Positions 49,428-60,155 are shown, counted from the stretch's first letter. The stretch is DNA of 64,000 nucleotides from Asparagopsis taxiformis (GCA_030407315.1 JALQPE010002041.1:124001-188000), one strand, 5' to 3'. Translations and numbers: made by a program. Notes: a model not told the origin generated them from the letters alone.

Positions 49428-50864
49428 TTACGCTTTCCTCCTACGTGGTGATTTTTCCACCGCCCTTTGACTTTGCACGATCTCCTTCTCAACCACGCTT
49501 TTCTTCCTCTGCCGCTTGGACCTAGTCCACGTCTGCGCCTTAGACTCGTTTCGAGCATAGTCTCCCTTCCGCTTCCTACCACAGTGCTGCGAAACTTGTT
49601 CCGTGTCCCTGTGTTCATCATCGTTGCATTCTGTTGGTGCATCCGTGGATAGGTGCATGTCCTTGTCTTGGTTGCCAATATCCTGTGACTCGCGAATGCC
49701 ACAATGAACCTGCGCTCTCGTTGTGTTACCCATCGAGCCGCCGACGTCAAGGTCGATTGTCTCTTGAGTTGTGTTGACACCAGCTTTCGCCCCTGACTTG
49801 GCAGACTTGGTGTTGAGCTTCACCCTGCGTTCGAGCACCCTGGCTTTCTTGTTCTTGTTATCGGAAGTGACACGAATGCTCATGCTCAACTGATGATATG
49901 GCGTCGTCACAATGCCTGCCGAAACCCGCAGCGGCTTGTCCTCAAACCAGCTCTTTTCATCCTCTTGCGCCTTTTTGAATAGCGGAGGTTCATACTCCTT
50001 TGGCGTGTTCTCAGTGTACATCAACTAATAATTGCGAACAAGTAACGTAATCTCCAATAGAAGGGTTAGAACAATTGGGTGGCTTGATATCGGCAGTATA
50101 TAGATATGCATATAGCTTACCTTCATAGATAATATTCGGTTCGGCGGTAGCGGGTGGAGAGAGTTGGTCAACTCTACAAGAGTCCGGAGAACATCACTTG
50201 TATTCATCTTGATATGATCCTTTGAGTCCTGTGGTCGACTCGTAGCGTGAACACCATCCATGCCTGACAATTGAAAGTGAGCACCATCCGATCCATACGA
50301 GACATTGAATGAAAAGCATTCAAGTAGCTCCTTCTGCTTGCCAGCTTCTTTCCCACCTTTTGCATTGTCAACCTGGCCAGCAAAAACCTGAAGCAAGACA
50401 ACCTCCAAATATTTGTGCTGAAGTGCGTCGAACACACCAAGCTCAAGCCAGTCGACAAAGCGCTGTACTTCTTCTTTCTCCGTCACGCTGATCTTGTAAT
50501 AACGTGTGGTGCCTAGTCGCCCTAATTCGAAACACTTTGCACAGGTAGAATAGATGGAGATACACGCTGCTGTCAGATTGACTGGAAATTAAGGTGGCAT
50601 TGGTTTGAGTTGAAAGGAAATGCATGTATTACATTGTCATCGAAAAAGTTGCGGATGTACGCAACGGAAGAAAAGGCTGCACGGAAGAGGTTTTTTATGA
50701 GAGTCGTACTTTGCGTTGGGGTGATCGAGGCTGTCTTCGTTGCGGAACTTCTCAATTTCTGGGTGACAGTAGTGTGCAATACAAAATTTAGTCGTCAGAA
50801 TGCATGTCGCTGCAGCCGATTCGGATGCTTCGTTGCGGTTTTGCTGAAAGCTTACCAAGGCCAT
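49428..50864 (-). CDS. HORMA-domain protein (HOP1/ASY1/HORMAD-like)
   Basis: Four inferred exons, 50856-50864, 50633-50758, 50121-50534 and 49428-50024, encode about 381 residues. HOP1-type proteins line meiotic chromosome axes and promote crossover formation between homologues. The HORMA domain is recognisable: LIKNLFRAAFSSVAYIRNFFDDN, then RFVDWLELGVFDALQHKYLEVVLLQVF (ASY1: DWMEKGVYDALQRKYL), ECFSFNVSYGSDG, LVELTNSLHPLPPNRILSMKLMYTENTPKEYEPPLFKKA, which matches HOP1/HORMAD on both sides of the third intron. The C-terminal 150 residues are basic and low in structure with several KR-rich stretches. Introns are 97, 98 and 96 nt. The first exon (three codons) is the least certain part; the second exon has no ATG of its own, so an upstream exon is needed. 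Confidence 0.8.
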
Positions 50865-51129
50865 GATTGGTTTCAAAGTTGCAAACTTGATGAATTGGGT
50901 GCTCGGAACAGCAAAGCGAAGGAATTTATAACAAGGGATGGAAAATTTTTATGAGGCTTGCATCGAAGGGAAGCGAGCACGAAACGAAATTGAGTATAGA
51001 AGTGTTTGTGTACTTTTAATTCATCATTCACAGAGGTCACAAAAAATGGGTATGCAGTTAATCGTAGTAAAATATGTACACTAAACAAATGAAAGAGATG
51101 TAGAGCAACAAGAGGGTACAAACAAATGA

Positions 51130-51411
51130 CTAGTAACGAATAGGGCGAGCTCTTCCCTGCTGAGCCTTCCTCATAGCACGATGCAAGTTGGTATGACCAC
51201 CTCTGTTCCTCACAAAACGAGACAACTCGGAGAGGTCTGCACTTCCGGGAGCTACATATCGACGGGCGCGTCCAGCGACGGTTCCACGAGCCACATCGCG
51301 GAGGTTGTGCTTGCCATAGCGGAGAGTCGACGCGGTCGGGGCAGCGAACACGTGCGCGGAAAGAAGAATGGCTGCGAGAAGAACGAAGAGTGCTTTGACG
51401 TTGACGATCAT
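51130..51411 (-). CDS. Small secreted Arg-rich protein of unknown function
   Basis: The protein has 93 residues from the ATG at 51409-51411. Residues 1-23 (MIVNVKALFVLLAAILLSAHVFA) form a textbook signal peptide with an Ala-Ala cleavage site after residue 23. The mature part is about 70 residues, strongly basic, without Cys, and contains the dibasic run RARRY at about residues 48-52, a possible furin/Kex2-type processing site, then SELSRFVRNRGGHTNLHRAMRKAQQGRARPIRY. The frame is open further upstream to 51759, but residues there are low-complexity His/Ser/Thr and do not look like a start. No family recognised: candidates are a secreted peptide, an antimicrobial or cell-wall protein; none can be supported. 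Confidence 0.6.
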   Translation of the reverse strand: MIVNVKALFVLLAAILLSAHVFAAPTASTLRYGKHNLRDVARGTVAGRARRYVAPGSADLSELSRFVRNRGGHTNLHRAMRKAQQGRARPIRY

Positions 51412-53153
51412 TGAAGCTGAATGTTGGAACAACTTGGAGCTGCTATGCTGGTGGTGCTGCTGGATCCGGGGGATGCTAAGCGATTGGGCGAGGACGGCGA
51501 ACGTTTTATGGTGTTCGGTTCGGGGAGGGGCGGCGTAATGAGCCTGGCTGTATCTGTGCTGCGGAAAGCTGTTGCTGGCGTTGTAAGCACAACGAGGTGA
51601 GCAGGTCGGCTGTGTGTGCTGCTGCAGCGTCGATCGGGTTATAGCGCGCAGGTGTCGTGCTGTTATGTGCGCTGATGTGGAAGCGCGTGTAGAAACGGGC
51701 AGGTCGGGGCGCGTTGTTGAGCGGTGAATGGACCGCAAGTGTAGAGGAGGACAGTACACGGGCGGAGAGAAGATGGCAACAGGGTGGACATGGATGTGAA
51801 TTGTTGGATGAAGCGTCGCGATTGGCTACGACGTATATGAGCTGGCAGTAATTTGCAGTGTGGTCCAATGCGTGCAATTATTTGCGGGTGTCACAAATAG
51901 AACAGCCCAATATAGCGCGATCTGTGCTCCGTTCGGGGCGTACAAGTGTATATACGCAAGCAAGGATGGGCAACAAATGGCCCAGCAAGGATCGTTACAT
52001 CTTTGTCCACGGTCCATGATGTGTGCTGGCTGCGCGCTATTTTCGTGCTTGTAATCTCCCGGTGCCATTGGGTTGCATCCGACGGTGGTTGCGCGCGCTC
52101 ATCATTTGTCGGCTCGGAGATCGACTCTCGCGGCCCGTTGTGGCGTGCTACATGCCGTGCCGGTACGTCAGATGCAGCGGCGGAGAAATTGCAACGCGGA
52201 TTGGTGATAATTTTTTTGCTCTGTCGTACATCGATGGTATTTTCGGAATTTCGCCATTGCCCCATCGTATCATTTTGGCGGCATGGCCCGACTCAAGTTG
52301 TGTGATTTCTAATGGCAATCATGTCATGATAAGCGGCTGTGTAAAGCTATGCTACCTCCTGTGCTTTAATTTCTTCGCTGACGCATGACAAGTGATAAAA
52401 TTGGGCCGAGGTGTACTGTACATACCGTACGCAAAGGTTTAACCTTTTCTCGCTTATCGTTACGCAAGAAAACGTACGCCCTTTGCCAGCCCATTCGCGA
52501 GAAGCGCAGAAACAACCTAAACCACTGTAAAGATTTTGATTCACAATCGCAGCAAAGTTGTGCTTTCGATGTTTACATGCGCATGCAACACAACAGCTAT
52601 TCGGCTCGACAACGCCTGGCATGCGATGTACGCCGAGCCTCTCCACTACGGGTAATGGTACGGTGCTGAAGGGCATGCCGAATTGAAAGCTTTCATGCAA
52701 TACTCCTCCTGCAGAACGTCGCAGATCATGATGCAGTCGAGCGCACCAATCCCGAGAGACTGTAACTTTCAAACTTTTAAATCTCCAAATGTTAAATTTA
52801 AAAAAACGAAATCCCACTGAAAATTATTGGGACAGCAAGCTCCTCGCTGTCCGCAACACCAAATGCCTTGCTGTCCAGCCACCACCAACCGACCCACACC
52901 CACTTTGTCAGCAACATCAAATAAACGCTCACGACACGGCCACATACATTCTGCCGCAACAAAACGAGTTCACCTCTCCCTGTTTTACGAAACCTGCAGC
53001 CTCACCATGCGACCAAACCCGGGATACAAACGCCTAGTACTATATCCTGACGCACCCCCTCCCCCTCCCTCATCCGTCGCGCCATCTCGTTTCCAAACCG
53101 ACGCCACATCATCATATCCTCCCAATTAAATCCCCACATCCACGTCAACAAAA
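51412..53153. other. Gene-poor interval, no gene seen
   Basis: In 1.7 kb only short frames with no domains or coherent splice structure. The left end must carry the promoter of the secreted protein and the right end that of the one-TM protein at 53154. Confidence 0.5.
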
Positions 53154-53771
53154 ATGTCCGAAGCCACGACAGAAGACGCCTCCGAAACAGAAGCTCTCTT
53201 GCGCGCGCCCACTCAACGCTCCCGTACGTTGCGCATTTCCGTCGCGCTTCTTTTCGCCATTCCTCTCGCGCTAATGTTCCGCAACCTCTCCGACGACCAA
53301 TCCGTGCGCTACGACGCCGTAGACGCCATCCCAGACGACACCGAGGATACAACCGCTGCGCCGCCGCTCAAGTCGTTAGCTGAGCTCCTTCGCTTCTTGC
53401 TGCCCCCCGCGCCGTTCGGACACACCTTTCGTCCCGGCGATTGGAGCTGCTCGCAATTGCCGTTCGACGATCTCCATCTGCACTCCGTGCTCGCCGATTT
53501 GCCACTGCAGGAGCAGGACGGCCAGTATATCATGGCGATGTCGAAAAACGATTTGCGTCGCATGAAGCGTCAAGTCCATCAGCAGCACAGGAAGCAACTG
53601 CAATTGTTGGTGAGCGGTAATGACGCACATTCCGCATCGTCCGCCAACACCCTCGGATGGATGGGCAATATGTTGCGCTCAAGAGGTCTGTTTGGCCGGC
53701 ATGTGCATCGTCATGGCGGCGTGCAGAGACGTGGTTGTGGAAATCGCCGTCGGCGTAGACGTAGTTGGTAG
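53154..53771 (+). CDS. One-TM (type II) protein with basic C-terminus, unknown function
   Basis: The protein has 205 residues. An acidic N-terminus of 25 residues with ETEALLRAP (a dileucine-type sorting signal) is followed by one hydrophobic helix at about residues 27-43 (LRISVALLFAIPLALMF) and a lumenal or extracellular part rich in Pro, Leu, His and Gln, ending in NRRRRRRSW. The layout resembles a type II membrane protein of the Golgi/vacuolar route. No domain or family recognised. Codon use is similar to neighbouring genes and the frame is longer than the antisense ones, but coding status rests mainly on length and the signal-like layout. Confidence 0.45.
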   Translation: MSEATTEDASETEALLRAPTQRSRTLRISVALLFAIPLALMFRNLSDDQSVRYDAVDAIPDDTEDTTAAPPLKSLAELLRFLLPPAPFGHTFRPGDWSCSQLPFDDLHLHSVLADLPLQEQDGQYIMAMSKNDLRRMKRQVHQQHRKQLQLLVSGNDAHSASSANTLGWMGNMLRSRGLFGRHVHRHGGVQRRGCGNRRRRRRSW

Positions 53772-54424
53772 GTAGAGATCGTATTTATGAATTGTATAGG
53801 ATCGTTTCTTAATTTGATGATGTTAATGGTGCACTTATTTTGTTGCTTTCGGTGATAATGCTACCACTCTGTAGTTGGTGCGGTTTGGTGAATTTTACAG
53901 CGCAGCAACTGTGCGTTCCATGATGATTTATTTCGTTGACTAGCGGGTAAGACTTTTTAATGGGTGTCGAACGTCTAATCAAATCAAGTCGACACAAATC
54001 AAATCATTACCGCGATGCAACTTTGCTGAGCTCAGCAAATGGGTACCAGCAAGGTTAGTAACGCTAAGATGTGGAATACTGCGACCACAGCGATGTGAAA
54101 GATACTATTGAATTCTAAATATATTTCTGCTCCAAAACGCGGAAAGCTCCTCCGTGACTCGCAGTCCATTTTCGCAATGCTTCACTCGACCGCATTCGTA
54201 TCACTTTGGTTTTGTCAAAGCTGGGCATGGAACGAGTGGCAAATCAAGTTGGATTGGCACGTCCAACAACACACCCTGCGTTCAACAACTGCCGTGCCGA
54301 CCAAGAGAGCATTTCGTCAACTATCACGAAAGCCAAGACACAAGAGTTTCGTCAAACAACGTAGATATGCCACCTGACAACACATATACAACAAATTCAT
54401 CGTCATTCCCGCGCACGCTTGATG
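53772..54424. other. Convergent intergenic region with an 18-bp palindrome
   Basis: No gene supported. It contains the palindrome at 54022-54039, listed separately. Confidence 0.55.
54022..54039. repeat. Perfect 18-bp palindrome TTTGCTGAGCTCAGCAAA
   Basis: Perfect inverted repeat without spacer. The inner TGCTGAGCTCAGCA resembles bZIP (Maf-type) half-sites TGCTGA joined back to back. It lies between the 3' ends of two convergent genes, so a promoter role is not evident; it could be an RNA hairpin or a DNA-binding site. Confidence 0.6.
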
Positions 54425-54895
54425 CTACAGACCCAATTCTGACAAACCAGGATGGTCCTTTGGACGCGGGCCTTGCACCCACCTGAACTTTCGATCTTGT
54501 TCGCTGATAGGCAAATCATTGATACTTGCGATTCGTCTGGCCATAAAGCCGTTATCATCAAATTCCCAATTTTCATTGCCATACGAGCGGTACCAATGAC
54601 CACTATCGTCCCTCCACTCGTATGCAAAACGCACAGCGATACGGTTACCGGCACAGGTCCACAGCTCTTTAATCAAGCGGTACTCGAGCTCCTTGTCCCA
54701 TTTGCGTGTGAGAAATTGCTGAATTTGCTCACGCCCCTGCAGAAATTCGGAGCGGTTGCGCCACACGCTGTCGGGCGTGTAGGCAGTGGATACCGTGACA
54801 GGATTGCGCGTGTTCCAGGCATCTTCGGCTGCGCGTACTTTACGCGCAGCGGTTTCGGGCGTGAAGGGCGGGAGAGGTGGACGTGATGAAGACAT
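54425..54895 (-). CDS. DUF1348-family SnoaL-like protein
   Basis: The protein has 156 residues from the ATG at 54893-54895. It matches the bacterial DUF1348 (nuclear-transport-factor-2-like) family over its full length: [115 protein letters not shown]. The family is widespread in bacteria and fungi; the reaction is unknown, and the cone-shaped fold suggests a small-molecule-binding pocket. The unusually high family identity, with no targeting signal, is compatible with transfer from bacteria, which is inference. Alternative starts upstream to 55045 are not used because the family starts here. Confidence 0.85.
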   Translation of the reverse strand: MSSSRPPLPPFTPETAARKVRAAEDAWNTRNPVTVSTAYTPDSVWRNRSEFLQGREQIQQFLTRKWDKELEYRLIKELWTCAGNRIAVRFAYEWRDDSGHWYRSYGNENWEFDDNGFMARRIASINDLPISEQDRKFRWVQGPRPKDHPGLSELGL

Positions 54896-57196
54896 TATGT
54901 CAACTGATTTTGATCGATTAGATTGTGATGTGGTGGTGAACGACAATTGGAAACGGTTGTGCGTTGTTTTTAGGTTTGTGGCTGTCAAGGAAAGGCAGTG
55001 GTCGTGACGCAACTGGTGGATCGCACGCGTCGGAAGCAGGCGCATGAGATGGGAATTTCCTACGACGGCAATACCTTGTCTGTGTTGTCTGTAGAGAAAA
55101 TCGGCCAGAGATGGTTGATTGGGAATGGATTACATAGATCGGAGTATGCTCGAGGGCAGCTAACACATCGGTTGTCACTGGGTGGCCCGATGCCACCCCT
55201 AGTTTCTCTCAACTGTATCCAGTATGGAAGGAATTGATTGGATATGTAGAAAATTAAAATCGGTGCCATGGGAAAAGAAAAATGTTGGAAATTTTGAGAA
55301 AATGTTTCTAGTCAATTTTATTTATAGTGGACTGTCAGTCTGAAGGAGGAGTTATACTCTGGATTGTTCACAACACGTAACGTGTTATCGTTGGGAAAAA
55401 AAGTTGTAGTGCGAGCGGCGCACTTTGTTCACATCGCTTGATGAGAGGAGCGGTGGGCGCAACGGTCATATAATGCATGGCACCAATAACGCATCACAAC
55501 ATGTTTGGCAGATCTGTAATCGCGGACAGCTTGCAAGTGGGTGACGGTAGGGATTGATTCACGCGTTGTGGCAAGCAGGCATGTGTGACGGGTACATGTA
55601 TTCGGCGGCGGCTGCAACGCAAGCGAAGCACGGCGGGCTAGGGAATGGAAGAAATCGAGCAAAATAACGTGCCGCTTACCAGCGTCGACCCAATGGTTGT
55701 ATCCAATTGTTCTGCACACGATGATTCGGGGGCGTGACGTGGCCGAGCGGACGAGGGCAATTGGCAGATGATGTGCGCGATCGAATGAAATGGGTGCGTG
55801 CTTATGGCGCATGAAGGTGGTGAAATTGGGCAATGTGCGTCCGATATGGGATGGCTACGTTTGGGTAGGAATGAGGGAGTGGTGTCAGGGTCAGCGCAGC
55901 ATTGGAGGCAGCGACCTAATGGGTTGGTGTGCACGTGGCGCTTTATTGTTTGAACTCGTTGGTGGCGTATTGGGAGAGGAAGATGCTTGGCAGTTTTTGT
56001 TAACGACGAGATGAGATGGCATGGGATGGCATAGCATCGCGTCGCGTCGCATGGGTTGTATAATGAGTGTTTCTCGTAAGCGTAGCGGCATGATTGCGGT
56101 ACGGGAGTGAAGAGTCGAGACGATTCAAGGGCTAGGGAAGGCGCCATGCGGTGCGGTGAAAGAGACGAAGGGATGATGGTATTGAGGCATCGAGCCGTTA
56201 CATATCGTTTGCAAGAGTAGCGCGTATCTGGTGAGGGTAGTGAAATTCAAAGTTGTGCGAGTCGAGTACATGGGCGGTGGGTGTGTCACGGAAACAGGAA
56301 TGGTTTTTTCGCTGCTACGCTCTCGAGAGAGGCGGTGAATGGCAAGGGACATGTGTTACCACCGAGCTGCAATCTGGCTGCGATTAGTGGAAGCAAGACG
56401 TGTATAAACTTTATATCAAAATAAATTACATAATTGAGTAGGAGGAATCATACCGTGTCTTACGTTTCATCGCTGTGTGGAATTTAGCGTTGGAACAGCC
56501 TGTCAAGCACGGTACAGTATCGGGTGGAACGCAGCACCGCCTCCGTTCGCTCCGCCAATCAAAAAGCGTATCAACTAACGTAAACTGGTGCCAATTTCGC
56601 AAACCGACGGTTTCCATGTCGCGGCTCGACACGGATAACTAGACAACTGGCGCGAAATACGTGACATGCGCAAGCTCATCCAAGCGGCACGCCAAACTTG
56701 ACGTGTCTACAGCGAGCGACCGTCATGAAGTTGCGGTCCAACGGCCGTCGTCCACCGCGTCACAGTTGGATCTGCCGCGCATGACACACGCGAGCTCTAC
56801 GCCGTGGCCCTGTCCACTCGCCGATTTTTGTACACGTCGCGCTCATCCCTCAATGCACTGCACGCTTTCCCGCGCACTCTTCATGGCACCCCGTCACGAT
56901 CCTTGTAACGCGTCGTCACGTCACGTAGCTTCCATCGCGCGCGACAAAAATCTCACATGCGACGTGTCCTGCCAGCCCAAACTCGACCGTTTTCGTCCAA
57001 TCCACACCGCATGCCCAACCATATGACTCATGCACATATTTTTGCCCCACCGTGATGTGATGCGTCCGATGCACCATCACGTCCTCGACCGAACCGAACT
57101 CGACCGCACACACTGCATGCACACACTTCAACACTGTGTCCCCGCACCACCTCGCCCATCGACCTACTCGCTCCTCCACACCCACCCGTCCCACCC
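54896..57196. other. Longest gene-free interval, no gene seen
   Basis: In 2.3 kb no coding feature is supported; frames on either strand show no domains. Short tandem stretches occur near 56013-56053 (repeats of ATGGCATGG and of GCGTC). The right end precedes the coiled-coil gene. Confidence 0.5.
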
Positions 57197-58963
57197 ATGT
57201 CTGAAACGCCCGCTCGCGCCCGTCGTTACCGCAGAAGCTCCGGCTCTGTCACCGCAAATTCAGAGTCGCGCAAGAATTCGCTCAGGTTGTTCGGACGCTC
57301 AGCTTCCCTCTCCGCTTCCGCTTTCTCCGCATCCAATCCAGACGATGACACCAACCGCCGTACCTTCCTCGCCAAGCCCCCAGCTCCCGGCGCTGCTCGT
57401 CGCGTTCTAGCCGTCCTCAACAATGGTCAAAAGTCCTCCAGACGCGCTTCGCCTTTCACTGCTCGTCGTTCCCCCCGCACCAACCCGCCCCCGCCAGGCC
57501 CCATTCCGCAGCAGCCCCCCGCGACAGTCCCAGCCCCGACTGCTGTGCCTGTCATTGCTTCTGCACCTGCCTCCCCGCGCGCTACTCACTATTCGTCTGA
57601 TCGTATCGTGGCCTCGATGAGGGGCGCCGGTTATGCCGATTTTTCCAGTGATGACGAAAAAGCATACCCGCCAGAAATTAATATTTCAAATGCAACAGTT
57701 TGGAAAGTTCCCAGGCGCTCCAAAGAAACTGACGAGGACCGTCAAAGCGTCCGTTCCGAATCCGCCTCTAGTTCTCTCCGTTCAGCTCACGCCGCTGCTC
57801 CCGCCCTACGCCCGATGGATGTGGATGCCTCCGAGGTTTCTGACGAGCTCACAACTCCGCAGGAGCCCACTCAAAATCCGCCCCCTCAGCCCGCCGCGCC
57901 AAACGCCTCCCAGAGTGCTGATGGATTGCTCTTCATAGACGATATGAACACCGCGGGCGTCGCGTTCGATGCTGTTGATGATAAGGACGATGTCCCAGAA
58001 GCGCCGACTTCCTACGCAAAGAAACTCGACACCGTTCAGGCTTGGGCCGCGTACGACCAGCGCATCAACCAGTTGCAACTCGAATTGGATTCTGCTCGAG
58101 AGGAGAAAATTGTCGTACAAACTGATCTCACTGAGCGCAATCGAGAGCTACAGGTTTTGGTCGAATCACTCCGTGCCCGCACACAGGTCAGTAGAGATGA
58201 GGTTGAGGAGCTCACGCGTCAATTAAAGGACACTCGCAAGAGGCTCACCCGGCGCATTAGAGACTTGGAAGATGATCTCTCCGCGCAGCGGGTGGAACAT
58301 CAAGAGGAAAGCAACAAACAGCGTGCCCTCGAAACGCAGTTGCGTGCCGAGATCGATTTGCTTCGCGGCAATAATCGTCGCTTTTCTCGCACAGGAAGCT
58401 CCCCCTCCTTGACTGGGCGCAGGCAACGTGCCGTGGAGGCACTTGCTGCCGGTTCGATGAGTTCCAATACCCCTTCGAGGGTCAGCGTGGACAATGGGAA
58501 ACAAAACACCAACTCCAATATTGGTAGATTCGTCTCCGTGAGAAGTGCCAGAAGCCTGCAGAATGAAGGATCGAGGAGAAGGTCAGATCGTGTTGATTCG
58601 GGTAGCAACTCGCGCATGTCCATGTCTTCCAAGGGAAATATTACGGACAATGGTAGTATTTCTCCGAGGACAATTGCACGTCGGTCGCTGATTCGACGTG
58701 CCTTCATCGCGCATATTCATTCGGCGAGGTACAAAACAATGCGGTCCGTTTGGACAGACTTTCTAGGAGCCGACAACTCGCACGTCACGCCGGAACAATT
58801 TTCCAGAGCAGTTCGTAGCCTCGCAGTCGCTTCCGACGCCCGAGATAGAGATCTCGAAATCCTTCGCGAGGAAGTCTGTGGTGCCGAATTTTTCGATACG
58901 GGCATCGTGACTTGGGCTATGTTCGTGCACTTTTACCAGCATACAAAGAATGAATCTACGTAA
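57197..58963 (+). CDS. Ser-rich coiled-coil protein with a C-terminal EF-hand-like segment, unknown function
   Basis: The protein has 588 residues. Residues 1-270 are disordered: Ser, Arg, Pro and Ala-rich with poly-Pro stretches (PPPPGPIP). A coiled coil follows at about residues 275-395 (TVQAWAAYDQRINQLQLELDSAREEK... RKRLTRRIRDLEDDLSAQ). A second Ser-rich stretch is followed by a helical segment, RRAFIAHIHSARYKTMRSVWTDFLGADNSHVTPEQFSRAVRSL, which has the look of a degenerate EF-hand pair, with weak loop acidity. No signal or membrane segment. A cytoskeletal or scaffold role is possible but not supported by a named domain. Single exon. Confidence 0.6.
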   Translation: MSETPARARRYRRSSGSVTANSESRKNSLRLFGRSASLSASAFSASNPDDDTNRRTFLAKPPAPGAARRVLAVLNNGQKSSRRASPFTARRSPRTNPPPPGPIPQQPPATVPAPTAVPVIASAPASPRATHYSSDRIVASMRGAGYADFSSDDEKAYPPEINISNATVWKVPRRSKETDEDRQSVRSESASSSLRSAHAAAPALRPMDVDASEVSDELTTPQEPTQNPPPQPAAPNASQSADGLLFIDDMNTAGVAFDAVDDKDDVPEAPTSYAKKLDTVQAWAAYDQRINQLQLELDSAREEKIVVQTDLTERNRELQVLVESLRARTQVSRDEVEELTRQLKDTRKRLTRRIRDLEDDLSAQRVEHQEESNKQRALETQLRAEIDLLRGNNRRFSRTGSSPSLTGRRQRAVEALAAGSMSSNTPSRVSVDNGKQNTNSNIGRFVSVRSARSLQNEGSRRRSDRVDSGSNSRMSMSSKGNITDNGSISPRTIARRSLIRRAFIAHIHSARYKTMRSVWTDFLGADNSHVTPEQFSRAVRSLAVASDARDRDLEILREEVCGAEFFDTGIVTWAMFVHFYQHTKNEST

Positions 58964-59315
58964 TAATGATGCACATATCTGTTCCAAATCCATTCGTCTG
59001 CGATCTAGTGAGGCGCGCTATTGCCCTCTCTTTGCTTCGCGTTGATTTATGCTGACCTCTTCTCCAAGCGGTTGCACCTGCCAGTCACGTTATGAGTCGG
59101 ATCCCAATTGTGTTTCACACGGTCATCACATCATCGCGAATTGAAACCGTAATATTTAGCACATACCTGTACTTACTGCATATAAAGACATTTCGAACAC
59201 TGACTTCTCGGTGCTTTCTGCATTCATCTCATATGTTTCGCTGGAGTGAACACAGTTCTGCTAATACTCAAGTACGTACAAGTCGCCCATACAACTTCAA
59301 ATATCCCCGACTACA
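58964..59315. other. Convergent intergenic region, no gene seen
   Basis: It lies between the 3' ends of the two coiled-coil genes. No recognisable feature. Confidence 0.5.
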
Positions 59316-60155
59316 TCAACGATAGAAGTTTTTATACTTTTCAAGCGGAAGCGCTTCTCTCCACTCCGCCTGAAGCTGTACAATTTGAGCAGCTGTCTCC
59401 TCAACATCAATCTCAAGCCGTTCAACCTCTGTGTGCAAAACATCGTCCTGCAACCGTGCATTTTCCAGCATAACCTTGAGAGCAGCAACCTCCTCCACCG
59501 CCTCTACATTTTCGCTATCCAATTCTGCACGCTGTGTCGCCTTCTGCAGCATCAGTTCCACCTTCTCAATGTGTTCCTTCGCCTTTGCGATCTGTAATTT
59601 CTTCTCCTCCATCGCCTTCTGAGCGATTCTTTTCTTCTTCTTCACGGTGGACACGCGTGCTCGAATCTCATTGAACGCCGCTTCGCGTTTGTCTATCGCA
59701 ATCTGATTGGCCTGCACAACAACAGAGTTCGAATTACTGCGGCCAAACCACCTGTGAAAATTCTTCGTCCAATACGGCCGGACGACTCTCTCGTTGAATA
59801 CGGCAATTAGCATCCACAACGCCATTATAGCATATATTCTCCATACGCCTTCCCACCATTGCGCACCGATATGTCGATGCCCTGTGAATAAGTCGATAAT
59901 GAGCGCGTAGAATGCCGGCAGAAAACATGACCCCATCCAGGCAAGCAACAAAGGTACGCTTATAAAGCCTGATACGCGTTCGATTGCGCCGATTCTGTAG
60001 AGGAATGGCGCCCATGACACTCCAATCAACGCGCCGGTTACTTGAATTGCGAACAAGTCAGCGCCGAATACACCCTTTTGGTATAGTGCAATCGTTATCG
60101 CAGTCGCGGCCGCACCGCCTCCACTACTCAGTCTCCTCTTGGTCTCTTCCTCCAT
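59316..60155 (-). CDS. Membrane protein with N-terminal helices and a long C-terminal coiled coil, unknown function
   Basis: The protein has 279 residues. Residues 10-125 contain about three to four hydrophobic segments (LFAIQVTGALIGVSWAPFLY, FISVPLLLAWMGSCFLPAFYALII, WRIYAIMALWMLIAVF). The second half, about residues 150-275, is a near-continuous charged coiled coil (KREAAFNEIRARVSTVKKKKRIAQKAMEEKK... MLENARLQDDVLHTEVERLEIDV). The layout of a membrane anchor plus long coil is that of a tether or scaffold protein. No family recognised and no leader seen. Convergent with the other coiled-coil gene. Single exon. Confidence 0.6.
   Translation of the reverse strand: MEEETKRRLSSGGGAAATAITIALYQKGVFGADLFAIQVTGALIGVSWAPFLYRIGAIERVSGFISVPLLLAWMGSCFLPAFYALIIDLFTGHRHIGAQWWEGVWRIYAIMALWMLIAVFNERVVRPYWTKNFHRWFGRSNSNSVVVQANQIAIDKREAAFNEIRARVSTVKKKKRIAQKAMEEKKLQIAKAKEHIEKVELMLQKATQRAELDSENVEAVEEVAALKVMLENARLQDDVLHTEVERLEIDVEETAAQIVQLQAEWREALPLEKYKNFYR

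Noticed and set aside
55638..56147. Minus-strand frame of 169 codons in the 54.9-57.2 kb interval
   Set aside because: His/Pro/Ser-rich with no domain, overlapped by similar frames on both strands; no evidence of coding.
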